Assembly: GCA_958009055.1 (NCBI GenBank)
Contig: OY253657.1
Location: 1-64,000 of the forward strand
DNA from: Choricystis sp. odSpoLacu1
Lineage: Eukaryota; Chlorophyta; Trebouxiophyceae
Reading direction: 5' to 3'
DNA length: 64,000 bases
The stretch's first letter is position 1. Each line of letters begins with the position of its first letter. The position numbers and the translations under genes are program-made. The notes under the pieces were generated by a model. It did no database searches, was not told the DNA's origin, and saw only the letters and a program-made list of their open reading frames with translations. This document shows positions 10,790 to 20,319 of this stretch, piece by piece.

Positions 10790-11221
10790 ATGCGCCCCAC
10801 CCTCATCATCCTGGCCTGCCTGGCCGCCACCGCCACCGCCCTGCCCCGCCTGCTCCCCCCGCCCCCCGGCAACCCCCAGTGCGCGGGCCTGGCACGTGGC
10901 CTGACGTCCGGCGCCTGCTCCGCCACCGCGGCCGCCCTGAAACCCATCGCCGACACGCTGGCCGGCGCGTCCTGCGCCGACTTGGCGGCGTCTCCCGCAG
11001 CTGCCAGCATCACCCCCGCCTGCTGCACCGACGCGCGTGCCTTCATCGCTGCCGGCTGCGCCTGCGACTCTGCTGTCAACGGCATCGTGTCCGCCGCGGG
11101 CGTGGGGGCGGGCGTGCTGGCGGGTGGCGTGCGCCTGGCCCAGATGGTGTGCGGCACGCCCGCCAACGGGGGGCCGCTGACGTCGGGCGGGTGCAAGGAT
11201 ATTGTGGCGTGCGTGCCGTGA
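10790..11221 (+). CDS. Secreted cysteine-rich LTP-like protein 3
   Basis: Third paralogue and the only one on the plus strand. It is a single exon of 143 residues, unlike its intron-containing relatives. A signal peptide (MRPTLIILACLAATATALP) is followed by a short Pro-rich linker. The ten-cysteine module is C-X11-C-X18-C-X15-CC-X10-CxC-X28-C-X13-C-X5-C, ending two residues before the stop. GGVRLAQ before the eighth cysteine matches LTP-like 1. A TGTAA motif at 11271-11275 is a plausible polyadenylation signal 50 nt downstream. The start is the first ATG, and it gives a clean signal peptide. The role is presumably extracellular, possibly carrying hydrophobic ligands; that is inferred from the cysteine pattern only. 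Confidence 0.85.
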   Translation: MRPTLIILACLAATATALPRLLPPPPGNPQCAGLARGLTSGACSATAAALKPIADTLAGASCADLAASPAAASITPACCTDARAFIAAGCACDSAVNGIVSAAGVGAGVLAGGVRLAQMVCGTPANGGPLTSGGCKDIVACVP

Positions 11222-11270
11222 GAGAGAATAACGTGTTGTTTTTTTTTGGAGAGGATAGCGGTTTTTGTTT

Positions 11271-11275
11271 TGTAA
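11271..11275 (+). terminator. Putative TGTAA polyadenylation signal for LTP-like 3
   Basis: TGTAA 50 nt after the stop codon, in a T-rich stretch. UGUAA is the usual polyadenylation signal in chlorophyte algae. Confidence 0.55.
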
Positions 11276-11441
11276 GCGCTGAGCTGAGAAAACACACGAA
11301 ACATTAACAAGCAAAAAGTGGTTCTGATGGATTACCAGGGGATCCTTGAAGAAAGTGAGGTCGACACAAGAAGGAAAAAAAAAAAAAAAAAGGCCGGAGG
11401 CGGGGGAAGAATGATGGAAGAAGAAAAAAAACACCCCTCCC

Positions 11442-12258
11442 TCACGCAGGCGGGCACCCCGCCGACCCGGTGCACACATCAATGATGGGCCCCCCGTGCG
11501 CCGCGTCCGCGCACTGCCCCGACTGCGCCATCTTCATGGCGGCGCACAGGTTTTCGGGCGTGCCGCCCGACATGACGATCATGTCGACGACGTCCTGGGA
11601 GCACGCGCACCCCTGCGTGAAGAACGCGCGCAGGTCGGCGCAGCACTCCTCCGGGGCGACTGGCATGGTCAGTTTGAACTTGTTGAGGGCGGGGCAGTCC
11701 ATGCCAATGATTTGCGGGGTTTTGGCCTGGAGGGGTGGAGTGTTGGGGAGAGGTTTTTGGTGAGGGTTGAATAATCACGCGCTCTTTCCCCCCTCTCTCA
11801 CCTCCACACGCAAAACACCCCACTCACCACCGTCGAGTCCTGCAGCTTGGCGCACGCGCCGGTGCGCATGCGAGCCGCCAGGGTGGGGCAGTCGTCAGCG
11901 GTGACGGCGGCCTGGGGGCGGGCTGAGTGGCCTGTGTGGTAGGGAGGGGGGAAATAAAAAGACGGGTGAGACAAAAAAACGCGTCGCGCGAGTGTTGCGT
12001 CCAGTTGGCACGCCCGCGTCCCGCGCACGAGCACAGAAAACAAGCAGGCGACAGTGGCTTGCACAGGCGGGTGTGTGAAACACGCGACCGACGCCACGTA
12101 TCATCGTGTGTGACTCCCCCCCCTCGAAAAAACCGCGCTACCGTCCCCTCGCGTGCGCGCGCGCGCCGCCAACCACCACCGCCCACAGCCCACTCACCCT
12201 GCGCAGCGGCGCCAACCACCAGCAGTACAGCAGCCATAATGAACAGAGAGCGCGCCAT
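11442..12258 (-). CDS. Secreted cysteine-rich LTP-like protein 4
   Basis: Fourth paralogue, about 149 residues in three exons: 12258-12198, 11931-11828 and 11726-11442. Exon 1 encodes the signal peptide (MARSLFIMAAVLLVVGAAAQ) and ends in phase 1 like those of paralogues 1 and 2. The second intron is phase 0. The splice model is supported internally, because only this join gives C-X11-C-X18-C, the spacing found in the other three. The module continues C-X16-CC-X10-CxC and ends C-X12-C-X5-C. One extra cysteine lies between CxC and the eighth position. The sequence GGPIIDVCTGSAGCP closely matches the end of LTP-like 1, so these two are probably closest relatives. Function is unproven. Confidence 0.82.
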
Positions 12259-12853
12259 TGTGGAGGGAGCTGGAGAGGGAAGAGAGGGAGGGGGGGGAGG
12301 GGGAGGGAAAAGTGAGTCGCGAGGGGATTGACTTGACTGCGCGTGCTTGCGCGGCGCCCCACCGCGCCGCGCAGGCCGCCTCTGCGTGCGCCACCTCCGG
12401 TGTTAAAGCTTGGGATTGTATCGACGGCCGTTGAAGTGGTAAAAGGCGGGATAAAAGGGGAGAAAGGCGTGCCACTGGCGGTGCGGCTAGGCGGGGGGCG
12501 CTAAACGTCCCCATGCGGCGACGGCGCGCCAGTCGCTGCCACACCGCCTGGCGCCCGCCTGCCCGAGACGCCTGGGCAAGACGCACTCACAATACTCACA
12601 GTTGGTAAACGGACAAGGGCGGGAGGGCAGCGTGTGCTGGGGAGGCAGAAGAAGCACAGGGAGTGCGAAACAAACAAAAAACGATTTTTTTGTGAGTGAG
12701 TTTTTTCGCCGGCGTACTTTCGTCTCGTCCCCCCTCTCTCGGCGAAGTGGTCCCCCCGTCGAGGGGACAACCTTGAGGGGGACCACAATATCGTCGAACC
12801 CGGAAACCTGCGAAGCACGTGTCTTTTTCGCGTCTCTTCTCTCTCTCTTGTGT
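12259..12853. other. Intergenic region right of the LTP-like cluster
   Basis: Holds the LTP-like 4 upstream region and the 3' end of the HAT-repeat gene, both on the minus strand. A strong hairpin lies at 12747-12786. A tRNA-like stretch near 12790-12820 did not fold as a tRNA. No gene is supported. Confidence 0.55.
12747..12786. repeat. Inverted repeat in the HAT gene 3' region
   Basis: GTGGTCCCCC at 12747-12756 pairs perfectly with GGGGGACCAC at 12777-12786 across a 20-nt loop. The loop itself contains a nested CCCC..GGGG pairing. It begins 68 nt after the HAT-repeat stop codon and could fold in that transcript's 3' UTR. Confidence 0.8.
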
Positions 12854-14584
12854 CTACATCCGCCTCCACCCCCCTCCTCCCTCCCTCCTCGCCGCCTCCG
12901 CCTCCTCCGCTGCCGCCGCCACTTTCGCAATCTCCTCCGCCACCCTCGGCCGCCCCTGCCTCGCCTCAAAGTCTGCCCAGGCAGCCAGCAGCAGGGCGTC
13001 CCCACTGTCGCGCCCGCTCTCAAACAGCGCGCGCGCCACGTCTGGCTCCCCCGCCTCCGCCTCCAGCACCGCCCACTCGCGCACCAGGGCGCCCGACCGG
13101 GCTCCCGGGGACCGGCGCGTGCAGGCCGCCAGCACGGCGCGCGCGGCGGCCACGTCGCCCGCGCCTTGTTCCGCGCGCGCCCAGGCGACCGCGATGTGGG
13201 GGTTGTAGGGGTCGGCAGCGGTGGCCGCCCCAAACAGACGGCGTGCTGATGCTGCAGCCGAGCCACGCCGAGTTTCCAGTTGGGCCCACTGGAGCAGGGT
13301 GCGGGAGTCTCTTTGCGCTGCAGTGGCCGACGCGGCGGCAGCGCGCGCGTACAGAGCTGCGGCAGCATCCAAATCACCCGCCCGCTTCTCCAGGGCGGCA
13401 GCTTCACGCAGAGCACGTGGTGTGGGGGGCGCAGCCGCCAACACAGCGCGGGCTTCCGCGCGCCCAGCGTCGCTGCGCGTCTCCAGCAGGCGGGCCAGGC
13501 CCTCGGCGCAGCGGCCAGCGCCATCGATGTCGGCACACGTCAATCCAGTCCTATATTCCGCTTCCGCCACATCCACCTCGCCTCTCCGCACAGCTGCATC
13601 GCCTCGGGCGTGGCGAACGTGGCCGTTGTCGGGCGCAATGCGCACCGCGCGCGCCAGCAGGGCGTCCACCGAGGCCAGCCGCCCCTGGCGCAGGCGAAAC
13701 TGGGCGGCAGAGTGCAGCAGGCGCACATTGTTGGGGTGGCGGGCCAGGCCAACGGCGTAGAGGGAGCTTGCAGCTGCTGAGTTGCCAGCGCGTGCTTCCA
13801 GGGCTGCCAACCCCAGCACAGCTCGTGCGTCCGACGGCGATGCCGCCCTGGCAGCCGTATACAACGCACGTGCTCGTGCCACACGGGCCGCCCCCGCCGC
13901 CGTGGAAGCGTAGGAGCAGAGGATGGGGGACAGTGCGCGCGCGTCGGCGCCCGCGACTGCGGCCGCCCATGCTGCCCAGGCAAGGGCGTCGCCAGCTGCT
14001 GTGGCGCGGACGATGGTGCCAGCGGAGAGCGAGTCGGAGGCTTGCACCAAACGCACCAGTTCCAGAGCGTCGGGCGGCGGAGGCCTCCGCCCGCGCGGCG
14101 GCGCTCTCGCAGCCCTGCCCGCCGCCACGTCTGCGTCCCTCGCAGCCGCTCGCATGTCCCCCGCCACAGCGTGCACAATGCTGCTGACGGCCACCGGCGC
14201 TGCGCCAGGCGCGCCCTGCAGCACGCTGCGCGCGCCCTCGACGTCGCCGCGCGCCGCCAGCAGCCCCCCCAACGCGCACGCCAGGGCGGCGTCACGCGGC
14301 GTGCTGGCGTGGGCGACCGCCAGGGTGGCCACCACAGAGTTGGCGGCGACGCCGGTGGGTTTGGCCAGGGCCAGCGCGGCGACGACGGGGGGGGGGGACG
14401 ACACTGCGCGCGCCGACTCGCGCGCTCGTTTGTCCAGCCTTTTTTTGCGTGGGACAGGCTCCTCAGATGTGGGTGTCGTGTCATCCACCACGCGGGAGAC
14501 GGCGGCCACAGGGGGCGGGCGTGGCCGGCGGGGCGGGGTTCGGAGGGGGGGCAGCGCCAGCTGTGGGAGGGCGGCGGTCCGCAT
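12854..14584 (-). CDS. HAT/TPR-repeat protein, possibly MBB1/HCF107-like organellar RNA factor
   Basis: Single exon, 576 residues from the ATG at 14584; the open frame extends upstream, but this is the first ATG giving a sensible N-terminus. After a basic, Pro-rich and possibly plastid-targeting N-terminus come many helical repeats. Those in the C-terminal half are HAT-like, such as WAQLETRRG, AVAWARAEQGAGD, REWAVLEAEAG and LAAWADFEARQG. HAT proteins bind RNA. In green algae and plants MBB1/HCF107 stabilises plastid psbB/psbH transcripts, while others act in mRNA 3' processing or splicing. The targeting-like N-terminus and size favour the organellar class, but this is inference. It is divergent from the GH30 gene, with 242 bp between start codons. 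Confidence 0.7.
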   Translation of the reverse strand: MRTAALPQLALPPLRTPPRRPRPPPVAAVSRVVDDTTPTSEEPVPRKKRLDKRARESARAVSSPPPVVAALALAKPTGVAANSVVATLAVAHASTPRDAALACALGGLLAARGDVEGARSVLQGAPGAAPVAVSSIVHAVAGDMRAAARDADVAAGRAARAPPRGRRPPPPDALELVRLVQASDSLSAGTIVRATAAGDALAWAAWAAAVAGADARALSPILCSYASTAAGAARVARARALYTAARAASPSDARAVLGLAALEARAGNSAAASSLYAVGLARHPNNVRLLHSAAQFRLRQGRLASVDALLARAVRIAPDNGHVRHARGDAAVRRGEVDVAEAEYRTGLTCADIDGAGRCAEGLARLLETRSDAGRAEARAVLAAAPPTPRALREAAALEKRAGDLDAAAALYARAAAASATAAQRDSRTLLQWAQLETRRGSAAASARRLFGAATAADPYNPHIAVAWARAEQGAGDVAAARAVLAACTRRSPGARSGALVREWAVLEAEAGEPDVARALFESGRDSGDALLLAAWADFEARQGRPRVAEEIAKVAAAAEEAEAARREGGGGWRRM

Positions 14585-14787
14585 TGTGCGCGTGGTGGGA
14601 AGGGGCCTGTGTGTGCGTGTGTGCGAGCACGCTGCGCACACACACGCGGTGGCACACACGCCGGGGCGCGGGCTCGACCGAAGATAAAAGCAGGTGTGCG
14701 GGTCGAGAAGACTTCGCATTCGTTTTCTCTCCCGCGCTCTCGTTTGCTCGCGCCACGCACCTTTTGCGCTCAACCACACGCATTAAG

Positions 14788-14818
<31 letters not shown>

Positions 14819-14826
14819 AAAGAACC
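14585..14826. promoter_or_regulatory. Compact divergent promoter, HAT gene / GH30 gene
   Basis: 242 bp separate two divergent start codons. It contains a (CA)n microsatellite at about 14791-14818 just before the GH30 start, which falls in its probable 5' UTR. Confidence 0.5.
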
Positions 14827-16720
14827 ATGCCGCGCCGCAAAACCACGCCGGCCACCCCGTCTCCCCCCGTGCGCGTCGACCCGGCCACCGCGTCCCAGAC
14901 GTGGGAGGGGTGGGGCACGTCGCTGTGTTGGTGGGCCAACGTGGTTGGTGAGTGTGTTGATTTGAGAGGAAGGGGTTGGGGAGAGGAGAAGGAGAGAGTC
15001 GGCGGCAGGGGAAACCGCGCCAACGCCGATGGGCAGGCCGGACACGCCTTCCTCTCTTTCTCACCCACCCACCCTCTCCCTCTCACTAGGCGCCTTCCCC
15101 CCCGCCGCCCGGGCCCGCATCCTGGACCTGTTGTTCGACCCGGTCAAAGGGCTGGGCTTTGAGATCGCTCGCTACAATGTGGGCGGGTCGGGGCCAGGGT
15201 CCCCCGACACCACCAACTTTCGCGCGGGGGCGGACGTCCCCTCTTACCAACTCCCCGACGGCACATTTGACTGGGACGCGGACGCGGCTCAACGCGCCAT
15301 CCTGCTGGGGGCCAGGGACAGGGGGGCGAGTAATTTCGAGGCGTTTGCCAATTCCCCACCCCACTGGATGACGCGCTCCGGCCGCGCGTCGGGCGCGGCG
15401 TGGGGGTGTGCCGGCAACCTGGCCCGCCCCTCCATCCCCGCGTTTGTGGATTACCTGGTGGCAGTCGTGGACCATTTCCGCGCAAACTACGGCCTGACCT
15501 TCAAAACAATCGCCCCCTTCAACGAGCCGCGCGAGATCTGTTGGTGGGCGGGCACCAACCAGGAGGGGTGCCGCTTCCGGCTGCCCGACCAGCGTCGCGT
15601 CATGGCGACTCTGGCTGATGCCCTGCGTGGCACGGGCCTGGCGGACGTTGGCGTCAGGCTGGCTGCGAGTGATGAGAACCGGGTGGATCGCGCGGTGTCG
15701 TCTCTCAAGGCCGCGCTCGGTCGTTCCATCGTGGTGCGCTACGGTCCAGATGGCACCCCCTACGCCAAACTCAAAGGACTGGCAGATGACGACGTGTCCC
15801 TGATCGCCCACGTGTCCACGCACGCTTACAACGGGCTGGGGTCGCGCCCCGCGCTGCGTGCGGTGGCTGACTTTGCGTCTGTCCCAGTTTGGATGTCGGA
15901 AGTTGGCTACGGCTCTGCCCCCCCCTCCAAAGTCAAGGGAGCCATCGACCTGGCCACCAACGTCGCAGCCGACATCAACGTCATGGGGGCCGCCGCCTGG
16001 GTGTACTGGCAGGCGGCGGAGGACCTGGATGGCGGCGCGTGGCGCGGCCTGGCGAAAATCACTCCACTCTCCTCCCTGGGCTTCCGCACCCTGTTCCTGC
16101 TGTCCCAACTTATCTCTGCCGCCCGCCAACGCATCGCGTCCATCCGGGTGCGCGCTCGTGAGGGCGCCGCCGCTGCCGAAGAATACGCGCGCCCGTGGTG
16201 GGGGCTGCTCCTTGTGTCCTTTTCCGGTTCCGCCGGCCCCCCCGACCACGTCGTCGTGACCAAGCAGTACCATGGTCTCGCCCACTACTCCAAGTTTGTG
16301 AGGGCGGGGGACCGCGTGCTGCGCGTGCCCAGTGACCGGGCGAGGGACACAGTCGCCGTGCTGTCGGCGGACGGTGCACGCGCCACTCTGGTGGCGGTCA
16401 ACGATGCTGCCGCCCCGCGCCGTGTGTCCTTCGATGTGCGCCCCTTCCTGCTGGCCAACTCCAAGACCAAACCCTCAAAAAAAGGGGGCGCCACCCCGCG
16501 CGCGCTGCGTGCGGAAATCGATTCCGCGCGGTCGGCCGACGCGGCGGACGACACCCCCGTCCCTGCTGCCACCGCCAGGTGGTGGGTGACAGACGCCGAC
16601 CGGGACGTTGCCGAGGTGGACCCCGTGTCCCTGGAGGCGGGGGGCAGTGGCCTGCTGGAGGTGGACCTGCCGCCGCGGTCGGTGTCGACGCTGGTGGTGT
16701 CGGTGGGCAAGAAAAAGTGA
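14827..16720 (+). CDS. GH30-family glycoside hydrolase, endo-beta-1,6-galactanase-like
   Basis: Exons 14827-14947 and 15090-16720 encode 583 residues. It matches the GH30 clan-A TIM-barrel hydrolases, closest in feel to fungal and bacterial endo-beta-1,6-galactanases. The entry motif is TWEGWGTSLCWWA, the acid/base is Glu186 in FNEPREICWW, and the nucleophile is Glu311 in VWMSEVGYG. A beta-sandwich follows the barrel, as usual in the family. Such enzymes cut beta-1,6-galactan side chains of arabinogalactan proteins. No signal peptide is visible: the N-terminus is basic and Pro-rich (MPRRKTTPATPSPPVRVDP) and goes straight into the barrel. Either the enzyme is intracellular, uses another route, or lacks an unseen upstream exon. 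Substrate assignment is moderate. Confidence 0.85.
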
Positions 16721-17382
16721 TGGGGGTGAGGAAATGGCACGTCCTTTTTTTCTTTTACTATGCCAATCGTGAGTGTGTGTGTATGTCTTTTTTGCAGTGC
16801 GCAAGTGGTTTACAGGGCGGTGGGTGGTGTGTTTTGGATGCGCGACTGGTTGGAAAGGTGGCGATTTGGTGTATCTTTTTTGTTTTTATTTGTTTGCCTG
16901 GTCGCGCGCGGTGGAGACGGCGAGAATCCACGTGTGGGATCCCCACACCGCGCTGCGAAAACACGCCAACCACGCAGTTTAACGATGGTGTGGATTTGGG
17001 ATTGGAAACAAAAGCATGACGACGCGAAAAGAAAAAACTTGACCGGGGGGGTGCGAAACCAACCACTCGTGTGGGGTTGTGTCTCGTGAGGGTTGATTCG
17101 TCCCCTTGGCACAAGTTGATGGAACAAACGAAAGGCGTTGGAATGATCGGCGTTTGGGAGCGGTCTCTCCCCCACCGCAGCCGCCGCCACCACCCGAGGC
17201 ACGCCGCGGCACGCAAGGAGGCGGACGGTGAAAATGACGGACGGATCATCAACCGCGCCCCCCACCGCACCAGCGCACACACGGCTGGGGAGGGCTCCTG
17301 GGGGGGAGATCCGCGAAACAAAAAAAGGAAAAACGCCCAGTAAAAAAACACGTTTTTAAGAAGAATGAGTTGAAAATCCACA
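16721..17382. other. Convergent intergenic region
   Basis: 662 bp between the stop codons of the GH30 and MYND genes. Its base composition is less GC-rich than the genes. Small open frames here start with non-ATG codons and resemble nothing I know. No RNA gene was recognised. Confidence 0.5.
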
Positions 17383-20319
17383 TCACTTGCGCCGCGAACT
17401 GCAGCAGCGTTTCTCAGGCTCCTCGCCAGCCGCCATGCACGCGTCCACGTGGTCGGGCGCGTGCGCCGCCCTGCACGCGGTCGAGCAGTAGGCCGCGGCC
17501 GAGCAGTCGGGGCAGGAGCAACCACCGGTGAGTGCCTCACCCGCTGCCTCGCCCTCGCTCGCGCCCGCCAGGTTGGCACACCCATAGTTAGCGCAGCCGA
17601 CCAGAGCGCCCGACCGGCGGGCCGCAATGGCGACGTTCTCATGCCCTGGCGCGGCCAGCACGAGCGCAGCGCGGCGGGAGGGCGTGGGCGACCGGAAGGC
17701 ACGCACGAGCGCGGCAGCAGCAGCCGCCACTGCGGGCAGTGGATCTCTCCAGTCGGCGTGCCTGGGCAGGGGCCTGTCCCCTCTGTGCGCCAGGGCAGCC
17801 ATGGCGCCCACGTAGCAGCGGCGGAAGTGGCCGCCACTCGGCACCAGCGCGCGCGTGACTGCGCGCGCGCACCACAGCTCGACGCGCCTCACATCCTCAA
17901 ACTCCCACCCCAGCGAGTCCAGCAGGTTGAGCACCATGCGCGCAAACGCGGCCTTGGTGGTGTCGGCGTGGTGAGAGCAGGCACCGCCGTCATCCCAGGC
18001 GGGGGGCGCGGCGGCGGCCGCGACAGAGAGCAGGCCCGAGGTCACAATGCCGCAGTCGAGGGCCAGGGAGCGACCCGCCAGGGCAGACAAGCTGGTCAGG
18101 ACATCCAACAACTCGTACTCGGCTGCCGCCACCACGGCTTCCCGGCGGGCGGCGGTGCGTGCAGCGCGCACAGCCGCGCGGCGCACGGCCGCCGCCGCGT
18201 CTCGGCGGGGGGGGGACCCACACTCGCTCCAGGTGACGCCGTCCCCGGCGTCGGTGCAGGTGAGGTCGTGGGTGGGGTGTGAGTCCGACACGGCGGAGGA
18301 CGCGAGGGACGCGTCCGAGGGGAAGCCGATGAGGTCGCCATCCGACGTGGACGCGCCCGCGGGTGAGTGCGGCCCGCACGCGTCCTCCTCACCCTCGCTC
18401 AACTCGTCGGCAGATGATAGTTCATCTGCGAGAGAGACCGCGGACGCGGACCTGTGCAGCGCGGACCAGGGGGACCGGCGAGGCGGGCGCGACGTGCGGC
18501 GCGTGTTGGCGCGCGCGGCGACACCGTCGATCACCGTCTCAGGCACCTCCCGCCTCAGCAGGGCGTCCAGCAGGGCTGCCCTCGCCGCGTGGGCCAATAC
18601 GTCGGCTGCGCCGCAGGCTGCGACCGCGTGGCCAGCGCCTGCGGTGGCCAGGGCGGCGGCCGTCGCGGCCAGCAGGCGGCACACGCCGACGGCTTCTGAT
18701 CTGCCGCCCCGCTCGACTGCAGACACGGCACGCCCCGTGACCAGGGGCAGCAACTGTAGCGTGGCCGCGCTCAGGCCCGCGCTTCCGTTGGAACGGAGGC
18801 AGGAGGCGGGGGCGGCCAAGCACACAAGGACGCACGCGGCGCGCGTGGCCGCGTCGGCGCGCGACTCCAGGGCGGTGTCCAGCCCCGCACAATCGCTGGC
18901 TGCGTCATCTTCATCGGCTGCCACATCCAGCGGGGAGCGTGGGGAGGGTGGTGGTGGACGGGGAGGGGGGGTGGTGCGTCCACCCGCCGCGGCAGCCGCC
19001 GCCGCCGCCGCCGCTTCCGCTACCCACACTTTTCTCAGCGTCGCCAGCAGCGACGCACCCCCACTCTCCGGCACAGCAGGCCAAGCTGCAGGCGCGTGCG
19101 CCACCAGCATGGCCTGCGCTTCAGCGGCGGCAGCGGCTCTGTCGGCAGCGGTGTGGGCGGCCGCGTGGAGAGGCTTGGTGGCGGAAGGGCGGTGGTCGCC
19201 ACCTTGCCCACCCCCGCTCACAGCTGCTCTCAGCTTCAACGCCCCCCGGATCACGGCCTCAATGGCCACCAACACGTTGGCCGACACCAACGCCGCCGCG
19301 TCCGCCCTGGTGGGGGGGCGGTGCAGCGGGGGCGGCCCCCCGCGCGTGGCGGTGGGCGGCGCCAACGCGCCCGCTGCGGCGGCCGCCAGCGCGACGGCGC
19401 CCGCCCCTGGTCCCGCCGCATGCGCCAGAAACGAAGCACACGCTCTACACGCTGCCGTGGCAGCAGTTGCACTGCCCGCCGCCACACCCGGCGTCACCGC
19501 CAGCAGGGGGTCGTGCAGGTCGGCGCCCGCGGCCGCAAGCGCGTCGACCGCGACGCGCGCGGCGGCGGCCGCCGCCACCGCACCCCCCGCCCCCGCCAAC
19601 AGCGGCGACTCCATGACGGACGCCAGGATGAGCAGGGCGTCCGCGGCAGCGGGGGAGGCCGCCGCGCGCTGGGCGGGGCCGCAGCGACACCACGACGCGA
19701 CGAGGCGGGCGAGGCGGCGCGCGGCTGGGGCGTCTGGCGGGGGGGCGAGTGCGCCGCCACCTTCGCACGTCACGATGGCACGCACAGCAGCTAGCAGCGC
19801 AGCCACGTGGGGCGACCAGGGCGCCCCCACGGCGGCGGCGGTGGGGGTGCCGGCGGGGGCGTCGAGTTCGGCGGTGAGTCGCAGCAAGGCAGCGTCCAAC
19901 GCGGCCGCGGGCGATGGCGCCACCGCGCGACACGGGGTGCAGGGTGGCGTGGGGGTGGGCTCACTGCGCCACCAGGGCACTGCAGCAGCGTACGTGGACG
20001 CCAAAGATGTACCGCCAACCCCCAGTGGCGACGCGCCGCAGTGTTGGGGCGGGGTGGGGGGCCACCCGGTCGGCGACGGCGCGCGGCGCGCCCACCTGCT
20101 GGTGCGCAGAATGACGGCACCTCCCACGGGCACGGGGGCGCTGACCGCGTGGTTGATGTCTTCGCAAGAGAGGGCGGCCAAGCTCTCCTCCTCCTCATCG
20201 GCTGTCACCACCAGTGGGGGCGGAGCCTGCGCGACTGCGCGCGCACGCAGACCACGCAGCGCGCGGGAGGGGCGGTAACTGCCCTTCAAGTCGGCGGCCG
20301 TCATGTTGACGGCGGCCAT
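17383..20319 (-). CDS. Large MYND-type zinc-finger protein of unknown function
   Basis: Single open frame of 978 residues from the ATG at 20319. The only recognisable domain is near the C-terminus, at about residues 910-965. It is a MYND-like zinc finger with CANYGCANL, then CSCPDCSAAAYCSTACRAAH, then HVDAC. MYND fingers bind short Pro-rich peptides. The rest is Ala-rich and appears alpha-helical, with an acidic Ser/Asp stretch near the middle (DELSSADELSEGEEDACG). It is possibly a degenerate armadillo-type scaffold. MYND proteins with long unassigned regions are frequent in green algae. It ends in a basic KRCCSSRRK. The minus-strand upstream region carries two copies of a GAGGTCTGCGTTTT motif at 20390-20425. 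Confidence 0.7.
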   Translation of the reverse strand: MAAVNMTAADLKGSYRPSRALRGLRARAVAQAPPPLVVTADEEEESLAALSCEDINHAVSAPVPVGGAVILRTSRWARRAPSPTGWPPTPPQHCGASPLGVGGTSLASTYAAAVPWWRSEPTPTPPCTPCRAVAPSPAAALDAALLRLTAELDAPAGTPTAAAVGAPWSPHVAALLAAVRAIVTCEGGGALAPPPDAPAARRLARLVASWCRCGPAQRAAASPAAADALLILASVMESPLLAGAGGAVAAAAAARVAVDALAAAGADLHDPLLAVTPGVAAGSATAATAACRACASFLAHAAGPGAGAVALAAAAAGALAPPTATRGGPPPLHRPPTRADAAALVSANVLVAIEAVIRGALKLRAAVSGGGQGGDHRPSATKPLHAAAHTAADRAAAAAEAQAMLVAHAPAAWPAVPESGGASLLATLRKVWVAEAAAAAAAAAAGGRTTPPPRPPPPSPRSPLDVAADEDDAASDCAGLDTALESRADAATRAACVLVCLAAPASCLRSNGSAGLSAATLQLLPLVTGRAVSAVERGGRSEAVGVCRLLAATAAALATAGAGHAVAACGAADVLAHAARAALLDALLRREVPETVIDGVAARANTRRTSRPPRRSPWSALHRSASAVSLADELSSADELSEGEEDACGPHSPAGASTSDGDLIGFPSDASLASSAVSDSHPTHDLTCTDAGDGVTWSECGSPPRRDAAAAVRRAAVRAARTAARREAVVAAAEYELLDVLTSLSALAGRSLALDCGIVTSGLLSVAAAAAPPAWDDGGACSHHADTTKAAFARMVLNLLDSLGWEFEDVRRVELWCARAVTRALVPSGGHFRRCYVGAMAALAHRGDRPLPRHADWRDPLPAVAAAAAALVRAFRSPTPSRRAALVLAAPGHENVAIAARRSGALVGCANYGCANLAGASEGEAAGEALTGGCSCPDCSAAAYCSTACRAAHAPDHVDACMAAGEEPEKRCCSSRRK

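Noticed and set aside
12760..12830. Possible tRNA with a GGGTTCGA-like T-arm on the minus strand
   Set aside because: The flanking bases do not pair as a T-stem, and no acceptor or anticodon stem could be built around it.
16740..17343. Small frames in the GH30-MYND intergenic region
   Set aside because: They start at non-ATG codons or lack any similarity, and lie where two 3' UTRs converge.
18047..20278. 743-residue plus-strand frame opposite the MYND gene
   Set aside because: Low-complexity Ala/Arg/Thr sequence complementary to a gene with a genuine zinc finger; no start context or domain supports it.
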